NCBI GenBank assembly: GCA_031271755.1
Contig: JAISVB010000051.1
Location: 1 to 48,613 of the forward strand
From: Culturomica sp.
GTDB lineage: Bacteria > Bacteroidota > Bacteroidia > Bacteroidales > Marinifilaceae
Direction: 5' to 3'
DNA: 48,613 bases
The notes beneath the pieces were generated by a model. That model did not search any database and was not told where the DNA came from. It was given only the letters and a program-made list of their open reading frames with translations. Each line of letters begins with the position of its first letter. Positions within the stretch are counted from its first letter, which is position 1. Of the stretch, positions 1 to 7,104 are shown piece after piece. The translations under genes and the position numbers were made by a program.

Positions 1-81
1 ACCAGTGCTGCCCCTCGACTTGCATGTGTTAAGCCTGTCGCTAGCGTTCATCCTGAGCCAGGATCAAACTCTTCATTCTAA
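1..81 (-). rRNA. rrs: 16S ribosomal RNA, 5' end only
   Basis: The reverse complement contains the universal 16S start (AGAGTTTGATCCTGGCTCAG) followed by GATGAACGCTAGCGACAGGC, a Bacteroidota-type beginning. Only about the first 80 nucleotides lie in the window, and the gene continues leftward beyond base 1. The mature 5' end is placed by similarity at about 79-84. Confidence 0.97.
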
Positions 82-185
82 AAATTACTATAAAAAATAC
101 CAAAGACCAAAATCTACGGGTCCTTTTACATACTTGATACGCAAAATGAATGCTATACAATTTGCTAATTCATCACTTCAATATA

Positions 186-195
186 TCAAAGAACA
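186..195 (-). promoter_or_regulatory. boxA-like antitermination element in the rRNA leader
   Basis: On the minus strand the leader reads TGTTCTTTGA, which matches the boxA core of rRNA leaders (TGTTCTTTGA in Bacillus, TGCTCTTTAA in E. coli). It lies between the downstream rRNA promoter and the 16S 5' end, where a NusB/S10-bound boxA is expected. The assignment rests on motif and position only. Confidence 0.55.
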
Positions 196-226
196 TATTC
201 TATTAAACCATCAGAAAAAGTGACCG

Positions 227-258
227 CAAAACTACATCAGGCAATCCGATTCTCCAAA
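227..258 (-). promoter_or_regulatory. rRNA operon promoter P2
   Basis: On the minus strand a -33 TTTG (255-258), a 20-bp spacer and a -7 TAGTTTTG (227-234) match the Bacteroidota sigma-ABfr consensus TTTG-N19/20-TAnnTTTG. Transcription would start near 220, leaving a leader of about 140 nt before the 16S. Confidence 0.7.
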
Positions 259-345
259 CAAAGAAGAAAAACTTTTTTCTGAAAAAAACAGGCTCCGGAA
301 ACAACCAACACACAAAACAAACAACACGCTGCACCAAAGCGGACA

Positions 346-376
346 CAAAAGTAATACAAGAAAATACAAAAACAAA
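346..376 (-). promoter_or_regulatory. rRNA operon promoter P1
   Basis: This is a second consensus promoter on the minus strand: -33 TTTG (373-376), a 19-bp spacer and -7 TACTTTTG (346-353). It lies about 119 bp upstream of P2, giving the tandem P1/P2 layout common for rRNA operons. The sequence upstream (370-420) is very A-rich, as UP-element-like sequence would be. The gene-free stretch 82-449 is accounted for by this promoter and leader region. Confidence 0.65.
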
Positions 377-449
377 AAAAATTAAAGAAGAAAAATTAAA
401 AGAAACGTCACATTTTTGTAACTTACTGGTATTAAATATGTTCTATATT

Positions 450-1622
450 CTACGGAATATACGGAAGCACCCGCTGCACCCATTTTAATTTCCTGTATTC
501 GCCGTTCATGAACGTATAAGCCTGTTGGGGCACATAAATAGAGAGTCCGCTGTAATGCGTAATTGGCGTAACCGGATCGCGAGAATCATTCCCGGCAGAG
601 TAATAACCGGGAGTATGCGCCTTGTAGACAAAACATTGATTCAGAAGGTTGGTAAATTCGTCGTAACGTTGGGGTTGAACCGCCCGGATGTAATCCCCAA
701 AATCCGTATAGAGGTAGTTGTTTCCGTACCCATAGGTCTGGATTTCGGCAAGGTTTACCAAAGAAGCGCCATCCACCCCTTGTAATAAACTCTTTGACAA
801 CGAAGCCAATGTGTCCAATTTGGCAGTTTCTGTCACAGTGACCGTAGCCGAACGCCACGATCCACCGTCCGGATGATTGTTGTAAAAATCGTAAAACTCT
901 TTGGCGACGCCTTTCAGGTCAGCTACCGGCGCCATCAAATGTTTCATCATGCCGGTGTAAATAAACCCGGGAGCTTTGGATTGGTCGGTTGAAGCAATGA
1001 CCTCCGTCGGGGAAGCGACAATAAAATCCGCTTTGTCCTTCAATTCATACATGACTTCCACGCTTCCCATCAAACAGGCGTCAAACAGGATAAACTCCAG
1101 TTTGTAGGGCAACGCGGCGGCGAAATCCCGCAATTCCATCTGTTTCCCCTGGTCGTCAATAATGGAGCGCGGGCGGGCCATTGTGCCGTCCGGCAACCAT
1201 CCGGTAGCATGGGACAGCACTACCAAGCCATATCCCTGGGCCGGCCAGGATGCTTTTACTTCGTTTAATACCCGCTTCAATACGGCCGGATCCGCCGAAT
1301 CTTCCACAGAATATACCCTGACTGTATCTTTCAGGTTGACACCACTGCTGTCCTGATAGATCCGCACCAATACGCTTTCTTTTCCGGCATCCGCGTAAAC
1401 TAAAAGATTTCCGTAATAATCCCCGCGCCAGTGCCGCCACAATGTATCGATTTTCATCCGGGCTTCGTGCCCGAAATTGTTATCCACTCCCAGATAGACC
1501 AAAACCGTACGGTACAACGTATCGGGTGGGGCCGGGGCAGGATCTTCGTTATTAATACACCCTGCCGGCAGGAAAAAAAGAGAAATTCCCCACAACAGTT
1601 TTTTGATCGCTCGGAATAGCAT
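450..1622 (-). CDS. Clostripain-like (C11 family) cysteine peptidase, lipoprotein
   Basis: Predicted secreted cysteine peptidase of the C11/clostripain fold, anchored to the envelope by lipid. The chosen start (1622) gives a short basic and hydrophobic signal with a lipobox ending LPAGC (Cys22). A start three codons upstream (1631) is also possible. The catalytic dyad is visible as His138 in SHATGW and Cys183 in DACLMG, both in the usual family context. Length (390 aa) is normal. C11 enzymes cleave after Arg or Lys and are often self-activated. The gene stands alone between the rRNA operon and the tRNA cluster, which all share its strand. Family call is firm; substrate is unknown. Confidence 0.87.
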   Translation of the reverse strand: MLFRAIKKLLWGISLFFLPAGCINNEDPAPAPPDTLYRTVLVYLGVDNNFGHEARMKIDTLWRHWRGDYYGNLLVYADAGKESVLVRIYQDSSGVNLKDTVRVYSVEDSADPAVLKRVLNEVKASWPAQGYGLVVLSHATGWLPDGTMARPRSIIDDQGKQMELRDFAAALPYKLEFILFDACLMGSVEVMYELKDKADFIVASPTEVIASTDQSKAPGFIYTGMMKHLMAPVADLKGVAKEFYDFYNNHPDGGSWRSATVTVTETAKLDTLASLSKSLLQGVDGASLVNLAEIQTYGYGNNYLYTDFGDYIRAVQPQRYDEFTNLLNQCFVYKAHTPGYYSAGNDSRDPVTPITHYSGLSIYVPQQAYTFMNGEYRKLKWVQRVLPYIP

Positions 1623-1799
1623 TACAAACATATCTGTCTGTGTTTATATTTGGTTCATGACGGCAAAAACAACCCGACTCTTTTGTGTTACGCCGTTGCC
1701 TGCCGGTTTTGCTCTGCTATATTACGGAATATTTCTCAAAATAGATACTTTTTTATCTATTTACAGGGCAAACATTTGAAAAAACAGAGTTCGGATGTA

Positions 1800-1832
1800 A
1801 AAAGCAAAAAGGCTTCCGCATCTGCGAAAGCC
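1800..1832 (-). terminator. Rho-independent terminator after the tRNA cluster
   Basis: In the minus direction a 10-bp stem (GGCTTTCGCA with TGCGGAAGCC, one imperfect pair, at 1811-1832) is followed by TTTTTGCTTTTT. It lies just past the 3' end of tRNA-Thr(GGT) and would end the SRP RNA-tRNA transcript before the C11 peptidase gene. Confidence 0.8.
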
Positions 1833-1855
1833 TTTGTTTACTGGGGAATCCCCGG

Positions 1856-1927
<72 letters not shown>

Positions 1928-1943
1928 ATTTGTGACAACCGAA

Positions 1944-1983
1944 CCTCTTGTCGGATGGTCGGATATCGAGCCTCTTGTCGGAT
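1944..1983. repeat. Direct repeat of a tRNA-Thr 3' fragment
   Basis: The 13-mer CCTCTTGTCGGAT, which is the acceptor 3' strand and part of the T arm of tRNA-Thr(TGT), occurs inside the tRNA at 1971-1983 and again at 1944-1956, 27 bp further along the transcript. The second copy lies in the spacer between the two tRNAs. It looks like a slipped duplication of the tRNA 3' end. Confidence 0.7.
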
Positions 1984-2042
1984 TCGAACCAACGACCCCG
2001 AGATTACAAATCACGTGCTCTGGCCAACTGAGCTAAAGAGGC
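1969..2042 (-). tRNA. tRNA-Thr (anticodon TGT)
   Basis: The minus-strand cloverleaf has acceptor GCCTCTT/AAGAGGC, D stem GCTC/GAGC, anticodon loop TTTGTAA (anticodon TGT) and T arm GTTGG-TTCGAAT-CCGAC. The anticodon stem CGTGA/TCTCG contains one T-T mismatch in the middle. No CCA is encoded. Together with the neighbouring GGT isoacceptor it makes a threonine tRNA pair. Confidence 0.96.
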
Positions 2043-2044
2043 GG

Positions 2045-2146
2045 GTGGGTAAGCGATCTATGTCGCACCGCTACAACCATTTACCCTTGCTGCCTTCCGA
2101 CCCTGGGGGAGTTCAACAGGAGCTGGTCGCATAGGACTTACCCGGG
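2045..2146 (-). ncRNA. ffs: Signal recognition particle RNA (4.5S type)
   Basis: The minus strand contains the conserved SRP domain IV signature: GTCGGAAGGCAGCAAGGG, the Ffh-binding asymmetric loop and GGAA-type tetraloop hairpin. It is enclosed by a long hairpin whose ends pair GGGTAAG with CTTACCC. Size is about 100 nt, the short bacterial form without an Alu domain. It guides ribosomes making membrane proteins to FtsY and SecYEG. A consensus promoter lies immediately upstream, and the two tRNA-Thr genes follow in the same transcript. Confidence 0.93.
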
Positions 2147-2148
2147 CG

Positions 2149-2179
2149 CAAAGATATATATTTTCCGGTTGTCACCAAA
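2149..2179 (-). promoter_or_regulatory. Promoter of the SRP RNA-tRNA-Thr operon
   Basis: On the minus strand a -33 TTTG (2176-2179), exactly 19 bp, and a -7 TATCTTTG (2149-2156) form a full Bacteroidota consensus promoter. The start site would fall near 2143, matching the 5' end of the SRP RNA. Confidence 0.82.
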
Positions 2180-2303
2180 ATTTTGCTTTTCTTTTTTGGC
2201 TACGTCCTTCTTTTATGTTAAAAAGCAATGAAAATCAAAGATTTAACATCCTAAAAAAACAAATTTACGTAAGAGATGGTGAAAAATAACCAATACTACA
2301 GAT

Positions 2304-2867
2304 ATGGAAGGAAAAGACCAGCAGACAGACAAAAACTTCTTTACTAAATTGACCATTGCCGTCACAACGGACAACAATCCCCGCTCCAACATTGCTACCG
2401 GGTTAAAAATGATCGGAAATTACTGTGACTGCGACCGGATACACGTCATCAAGACCGGTTACGGACTCTCGATCAGCATCTCGCACGAATGGTGCAACCG
2501 GGGAATCGAACCGGTACGGGAATACATTCAAGGAAAAAAACACCTCTCTCACACGGACTTGCAAGAGCAATTGAACCTCAACGACCACATCCGGGTCAAC
2601 CACCGGGACGAATTGAGGTGCGAAGAGTTGAAAAAGTGGATGCAAACCTGCGAGGTACACCGGCTTGTCGTCTTTCCGTTGTACAACCGTTTCTCTTTTT
2701 CGTTGCTGTGCCTCTCCCGGCACGAACAGAAAAAAGAGTGGGAAGAGCGGGAAATGGATCTCTTCTTCGACTTTTCCGCCATCCTGGCGGCCAATTTAGA
2801 AAAAAACACCGTTCTGACAGGAGCCATGAACCGGATCCGGAACAACACAACTGTCCGAATCCCCTGA
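2304..2867 (+). CDS. GAF-like domain protein, possible sensor partner of the next kinase
   Basis: A soluble 187-aa protein without signal peptide or membrane segment. Its overall pattern is GAF-like: an N-terminal helix with TGLKMIGNYCDCDRIHVIK (about residues 32-50), a central variable stretch, then the strand VHRLVVFPLYNRFSFSLLCLS (about 119-138) and a C-terminal helix. These match GAF modules next to phytochrome-type kinases, but I see no catalytic motif and do not know the ligand. The gene ends 21 bp before the histidine kinase on the same strand, so the two are probably co-transcribed and may act as a split sensor and transmitter. Name by fold impression only. Confidence 0.7.
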   Translation: MEGKDQQTDKNFFTKLTIAVTTDNNPRSNIATGLKMIGNYCDCDRIHVIKTGYGLSISISHEWCNRGIEPVREYIQGKKHLSHTDLQEQLNLNDHIRVNHRDELRCEELKKWMQTCEVHRLVVFPLYNRFSFSLLCLSRHEQKKEWEEREMDLFFDFSAILAANLEKNTVLTGAMNRIRNNTTVRIP

Positions 2868-2888
2868 TATTTCCCAACACACCGCGCC

Positions 2889-4055
2889 ATGCAAATCCGC
2901 ACGCTGCTACTGATCGGTTCCCATACGGCTGTCTTTTCCAAGGTAAAAGAACAATTGGAACAAGAAGGCATACGGACGCTGTACTGTAAACAACTCTCCG
3001 GTGTTCCGAAGTGTATACAGGAAAATCAACCGGATTTGATCATCCTGCATCCGGGCAGGAAGACGGAGAATCCCTGTCACACGCTTCTTCGGATCCGGAA
3101 AATCTCCGGAGGCAAAGAGTTGCCGGTTATTCTCGTATTTTCCGCCCAACAGGAGAAATTACTGGGAGAGTGCCCCGATGTCACCTACACGGATTTTATC
3201 TCCTCTCCTTTGCGGGAAAAGGAGTTGATCCTCCGCATAAAACATCAGTTCGCCCTGATCAAAGCCAACCAGACCATTCAACGCCGGAACGAGCAACTGA
3301 AAAGAACCATCGAATCGAGAGACCGGCTGTATGCATTGATCGCGCACGATCTCCGTTCACCGATCGGAACCGTAAAAATGTTGAACGATTTTATTCTCGA
3401 AGAGAAAAGTTGTATCTCCTGTCCCCGGGTCATCGAAAAACTGCTCATGACCAAAAACATCACCGACAACCTCTTTACGCTATTGGAAAACCTGTTGCAA
3501 TGGAGCCAGAGCCAGCACAAACGGATCAAACTGAACAGCGGTATTTTTGATGTTGCCGCCACCATCCGGCAGGTGTCGGTTCTGTACACACACATCGCAA
3601 AGACCAAAAAAATCCGGCTGGTAAATCAGGTAGATACTCCGGTATATGTACAAGCCGACGAGGAGATGATCAAAACAGTGATCCGGAATTTACTGTCGAA
3701 TGCGATCAAGTTCTCTTATCCGGGCGGAAAAATCGAAATCAATGCAATCCATGGCCGGAAACGGGTGGCGATCACTGTTCGGGACGAAGGCAGGGGCATG
3801 AGCCGGGAGGAGCTGTGCCGGCTAAAAGAGAGCGGCCAAAAGGCCAGTCTGCCGGGTACCCGGAAAGAATCCGGATTCGGGCTGGGGTTATCGCTCAGTC
3901 AGGAATTTATCCGTCAAAACAAAGGGAAATTCTCGTTTACTTCCGAACCGGGAGCGGGAAGCATGTTTCGCTTTACGCTTCCTGCCGGATACGGGGATGG
4001 GCTCAACGACGCAACAACTCGGCATACATCTGCAAAGCACCCCATGCGTCCGTAG
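2889..4055 (+). CDS. Soluble hybrid-type histidine kinase with degenerate N-terminal receiver
   Basis: A 388-aa protein with an N-terminal receiver-like domain (about 5-120), a coiled linker (125-145), a HisKA domain with phospho-acceptor His153 (IAHDLRSP), and a HATPase domain with N box NLLSNAIKF (267-275), G1 DEGRG (299-303) and G2 GFGLGL (329-334). No membrane segments are seen, so it is cytosolic. The receiver lacks the phosphoacceptor: the usual LD is LH (His54), and the KP lysine is replaced by Ser106. It therefore cannot work as a normal receiver and may bind a partner or ligand. The last 53 bp overlap the convergent exonuclease gene. The cognate regulator is not in the window. Confidence 0.88.
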   Translation: MQIRTLLLIGSHTAVFSKVKEQLEQEGIRTLYCKQLSGVPKCIQENQPDLIILHPGRKTENPCHTLLRIRKISGGKELPVILVFSAQQEKLLGECPDVTYTDFISSPLREKELILRIKHQFALIKANQTIQRRNEQLKRTIESRDRLYALIAHDLRSPIGTVKMLNDFILEEKSCISCPRVIEKLLMTKNITDNLFTLLENLLQWSQSQHKRIKLNSGIFDVAATIRQVSVLYTHIAKTKKIRLVNQVDTPVYVQADEEMIKTVIRNLLSNAIKFSYPGGKIEINAIHGRKRVAITVRDEGRGMSREELCRLKESGQKASLPGTRKESGFGLGLSLSQEFIRQNKGKFSFTSEPGAGSMFRFTLPAGYGDGLNDATTRHTSAKHPMRP

Positions 4056-4593
4056 CCGCATACTGCACCTGGAGAGGGGTCAGTTTCGGCTGCTCCCAGT
4101 TCGAAACCTGCTGGCGCTTGGAGATCCGGACGCCAAAAATGAGAGCCATTAATTTGGAAAAGGATTTTTCGACGATCCCGTACTTTTCAACCACATCCTG
4201 AAGATCCACAAAAGAGGCGGGCGTAAAATCGGCCAATTGCCGCAACGGCCGTATATCATCCCGGATCCCTACCCCGACCTTTACCACTTTTGCATTGCCC
4301 AGCAACCTGCGCAGCGAAGGCGTAAAGCCATGTTTGTTCAACCGGAACAGATAGACCCGTTCGGGAGAGGCCAATTGCAGCAGGCAAACCGGATGCACCT
4401 CTCCTTTCCGGAACGAAGGGCGGGTTTCCGTATCAAATCCCAAAAAAGCGCAGCGGGACAACTCTTTTGCCGCCTCTTCCGCCCGTTCGACTGTTTCCAC
4501 CACTACGATTTCGCCTTCGTACACAAAAAGAGGCAATTTTTCCAAATCCTCCCGCTCTATTTTTGCCCGGTAATCCATCTTTCTCTTATTCAT
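4003..4593 (-). CDS. RNase D-like 3'-5' exonuclease (DEDDy)
   Basis: A 196-aa single-domain DEDDy exonuclease predicted to trim RNA or DNA 3' ends with two metal ions. The acidic residues are visible: Asp54 and Glu56 (FDTE), Asp112/113 in GIRDDI, and Tyr178 with Asp182 in YAATDAW. No HRDC domain is present, unlike full-length RNase D. Its start overlaps the upstream DUF5063 gene by 8 bp, so it is translationally coupled as the third gene of the dnaX operon. Its 3' end overlaps the convergent kinase gene by 53 bp. Substrate is unknown; the neighbour DnaX hints at, but does not prove, a DNA role. Confidence 0.9.
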   Translation of the reverse strand: MNKRKMDYRAKIEREDLEKLPLFVYEGEIVVVETVERAEEAAKELSRCAFLGFDTETRPSFRKGEVHPVCLLQLASPERVYLFRLNKHGFTPSLRRLLGNAKVVKVGVGIRDDIRPLRQLADFTPASFVDLQDVVEKYGIVEKSFSKLMALIFGVRISKRQQVSNWEQPKLTPLQVQYAATDAWGALQMYAELLRR

Positions 4594-5119
4594 CCGGTGA
4601 GTCGGTCAGGCGGTAAACAGCCCGGTGAACCGCACGCAATACGCCGGCACACGATTTTCCCCAATACAACTCAAAATTGCTGTTCAACACCCACAGCGCC
4701 TCTTCCATTACCTCCGGCATGCCGCAACGGTAAGATTGGACAAAGTTTTTCAAATCCTGGTAAATATCGCTGAGTTGTTCCGCCAGGGAGTACACGACCG
4801 GCGACTCGCTGTACTGCATGCCGTCGTCAAATGTCTCCAGGTATTCGTCCAGCTCGCCGAACAACCGGTGTAATTCTCCGTACAGCAGGTTGTACTCCTC
4901 TTCCGACAAATGATCTTCCGCCAACCCCTCTTCCGCAATTTCAACCGCCGGAAGCAGGGCGCCTTTCAGGTACACGAGCGGGATAAATTTCTGCAACCGC
5001 TGCAGTGCCTCTTTTCTCTCCATCGAAGGGATATTCTCTACAAAATCACAGTATTCTTTGGCCACGGCCACAAATTCGATGACCTCTTTGCTGTATACCA
5101 TGTGCTGAAAATCTTCCAT
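4586..5119 (-). CDS. DUF5063 family protein
   Basis: An acidic, mostly helical protein of 177 aa (192 aa if translation begins at the TTG at 5164, which overlaps the dnaX stop). I prefer the ATG at 5119 because TTG starts are rare in this phylum, but the choice is open. There is no signal peptide or membrane segment. The family is widespread in Bacteroidales and usually sits beside a 3'-5' exonuclease, as here. Function is unknown. The gene lies between dnaX and the RNase D-like gene with overlaps on the exonuclease side, so a shared transcript is likely. Confidence 0.82.
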   Translation of the reverse strand: MEDFQHMVYSKEVIEFVAVAKEYCDFVENIPSMERKEALQRLQKFIPLVYLKGALLPAVEIAEEGLAEDHLSEEEYNLLYGELHRLFGELDEYLETFDDGMQYSESPVVYSLAEQLSDIYQDLKNFVQSYRCGMPEVMEEALWVLNSNFELYWGKSCAGVLRAVHRAVYRLTDSPDE

Positions 5120-5160
5120 CTGTTCGGGTATTAACTGTTCTATATGCACGGAAGGCCGGA

Positions 5161-5781
5161 TCAATCCAATTCCAATCCGAATACTTTTTTTAATTCCAGA
5201 ACGGCCGGGTTCCGGCGGATAAAAAACTCCAATTTATCCTGGCTTGTGATCAGTTTCCGGTCATCCTGCTCCTTCTCTTCCTCGTTGAGAAGGAATGCCA
5301 GCTTGACGGAGCCGTTGTTTAAGCGCTGCATAAGCATGTTCTGAATGTGTTTTTTCAACGCCTCTGTTTTTTCCAACTGCAGCCGGTTGTCCACACGGAT
5401 CGTGATCTCCTCTCCGCTTACCGCCGGATCGTGGGCTTTCAGTCCGATGGATACGGCGATCTCCGGGTTATTTTCGGCAATGTATACGTCCAGCAACTGC
5501 GACACCCGGTCGGCATCGAACGGATCCCGGCCGCTGATCCGGATAGTGGTCCCGGAGAACTCCTCCTTTGACGGGGGGGCCTCCGGAGAGGCGGTGTTTT
5601 GAAATGCCTCTTTCAGTTTGAAGGAGGCGGACGGACGGTTTGGTTTGGTTTTCAGCGCCGGCTCCGATACCGAAGAGGCAGTCGAAGAGGCGGGTGGCGA
5701 AGCTTGTACGGGCGGATTCTCGAAGTAACCGGCAAATCCTTCAATTTTCAATAGCCGGGAAACTTCAGAAGCGTTCAGATT
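5161..5781 (-). CDS. dnaX: DnaX tau-specific C-terminal extension, reached by -1 frameshift
   Basis: This frame is open without interruption from the A11 tract to 5161 and continues dnaX in the -1 frame (sequence after the slip: NLNASEVSRL). It codes for about 206 residues: a Pro/Ser/Ala-rich linker followed by an alpha/beta domain ending VFGLELD. That is the arrangement of the C-terminal tau part of Bacteroidota DnaX, which binds the polymerase and helicase. There is no ATG near its beginning and only a TTG at 5751, so it is unlikely to be an independent gene. A slip at 5780-5790 would yield a 574-aa tau. A homopolymer sequencing error is the main alternative. Confidence 0.8.
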   Translation of the reverse strand, partial: NLNASEVSRLLKIEGFAGYFENPPVQASPPASSTASSVSEPALKTKPNRPSASFKLKEAFQNTASPEAPPSKEEFSGTTIRISGRDPFDADRVSQLLDVYIAENNPEIAVSIGLKAHDPAVSGEEITIRVDNRLQLEKTEALKKHIQNMLMQRLNNGSVKLAFLLNEEEKEQDDRKLITSQDKLEFFIRRNPAVLELKKVFGLELD

Positions 5782-6884
5782 TTTTTTTTTAATTCAAGGA
5801 TCTGGCAAAGCTTGATCAGGGTGATCTCGATGCAAAGCTTTTTGTCCATCCGTACCTTGTACTGCCCTTCGCACTGATCTGTTACCCGGAGCGCTTCGTA
5901 CAGAAAATCCACCGGGGTGTCGGCGGCCTGCTGCACATACCGTTCCCGGATCCCGGCGCTCACTTCCAACAGTTGCAAGGTTGCCGAATCCCGCGCCACC
6001 AATACATCCCGGAAATGTTTCCCCAGTCCGGCCAGCAAGTGCCCGGCATCGAAGCCTTTTTCCAGAATTTCATTGAACAACAGAAAGGATTCCCCCACTT
6101 TTCCTTCCCGGAAAAGATCGGTCAACCGGAAATAGTACTCGTAATCTAATACGTTCAGGTTTTCGATCACTTTTGCGTATGTCAGCTCTGGTCCGCAGAA
6201 GCTCACCACCTGGTCAAAGATCGACAAGGCGTCCCGCATGGCGCCGTCCGCTTTTTGGGCGATGACGTCCAATGCTTCGGATTCTGCTTTTATTCCCTCT
6301 TTTTCCGCAATGTATTTCAGGTGACTGACGGTATCTCCGGCTTTCATCCGGTTGAAATCGTAGATCTGGCAACGCGACAAGATGGTGGGGAGTATCTTGT
6401 GTTTTTCGGTGGTAGCCAGGATAAAAACGGCGTGGGCGGGCGGTTCTTCCAGCGTTTTCAGAAAAGCGTTGAAGGCGGACGTGCTCAGCATGTGCACTTC
6501 GTCGATGATGTAGACGCTGTATTTTCCGATCTGCGGCAGGATGCGCACCTGATCCACTAAGCTGCGGATATCGTCCACGCTGTTGTTGGAAGCGGCGTCC
6601 AATTCGTGTATGTTCAACGACCGGCCGGTATTAAAGGCCCGGCAGGATTCGCATTCGTTGCAGGGTTCTGCCTGAGGCCCCGGATTCATGCAGTTGATGG
6701 TCTTGGCAAAAATTCGCGCACAGGTGGTTTTGCCCACGCCCCGCGGCCCGCAAAAGAGATATGCCTGCGCCAACTGCCTGTTCAGGATAGCGTTGCGCAG
6801 GGTGGAGGTAATGGAAAGCTGTCCCACCACCGTATCAAAACTGGCAGGCCTGTATTTTCGGGCAGAAACAATAAAATTTTCCAT
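5775..6884 (-). CDS. dnaX: DNA polymerase III subunit gamma (DnaX, clamp-loader ATPase)
   Basis: AAA+ ATPase of the clamp loader, which opens the sliding clamp and loads it on primed DNA. Visible: Walker A GPRGVGKTT (46-54), a zinc module with Cys65, Cys75, Cys78 and Cys81, Walker B IIDEVH (126-131), and sensor region LSRC. This frame covers the three clamp-loader domains (369 aa) and stops at a TGA one codon after an A11 tract. That leaves a gamma-like protein lacking the tau tail, which lies in the -1 frame just downstream. The gene is first in an operon with the DUF5063 and exonuclease genes and has its own consensus promoter at 6921-6951. Confidence 0.95.
   Translation of the reverse strand: MENFIVSARKYRPASFDTVVGQLSITSTLRNAILNRQLAQAYLFCGPRGVGKTTCARIFAKTINCMNPGPQAEPCNECESCRAFNTGRSLNIHELDAASNNSVDDIRSLVDQVRILPQIGKYSVYIIDEVHMLSTSAFNAFLKTLEEPPAHAVFILATTEKHKILPTILSRCQIYDFNRMKAGDTVSHLKYIAEKEGIKAESEALDVIAQKADGAMRDALSIFDQVVSFCGPELTYAKVIENLNVLDYEYYFRLTDLFREGKVGESFLLFNEILEKGFDAGHLLAGLGKHFRDVLVARDSATLQLLEVSAGIRERYVQQAADTPVDFLYEALRVTDQCEGQYKVRMDKKLCIEITLIKLCQILELKKKI
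5780..5790 (-). promoter_or_regulatory. A11 slippery tract, candidate frameshift or transcriptional slippage site in dnaX
   Basis: The minus strand reads TTA followed by ten further A residues and then TCTGA, so codons are TTA AAA AAA AAA ATC TGA. A -1 ribosomal slip, or a polymerase slip adding one A, moves translation into the open tau frame. Thermus dnaX uses transcriptional slippage on an A9 tract, and E. coli dnaX uses A AAA AAG. I saw no obvious strong downstream stem-loop. Confidence 0.65.
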
Positions 6885-6920
6885 TTATCTCCGGTTCTCC
6901 TCTATGCTTTTTCAGAATGA

Positions 6921-6951
6921 CAAAGGTAGTAAGCTTTTCGCTCTTTGCAAA
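6921..6951 (-). promoter_or_regulatory. dnaX operon promoter
   Basis: On the minus strand -33 TTTG (6948-6951), a 19-bp spacer and -7 TACCTTTG (6921-6928) match the phylum consensus exactly. Transcription would start about 30 bp before the dnaX ATG. The rest of the spacer up to phoR (6952-7104) shows nothing I can name. Confidence 0.8.
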
Positions 6952-7104
6952 CAGCCCTGCGTTAAATCTCCGGACAATTGCCCGAAATATGGATTTTTGT
7001 GTTTGACCGGAGCCGTATTGTTTTCGGGTTGAGGAAAGCGGAGAAGCAGCTTCCGGAAACAACAGCCCGAAGCGTTCGTGGAAAAAGCGACCTTCGAAGC
7101 CCTT

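Noticed and set aside
5-223. A 72-codon frame on the plus strand at the window start
   Set aside because: It is antisense to the 16S 5' end and the rRNA leader. The first third translates conserved rRNA, a classic false gene.
1644-1651. TATATTTG on the plus strand before a 74-codon frame at 1650
   Set aside because: No -33 partner, and the frame runs into the terminator and tRNA-Thr on the other strand.
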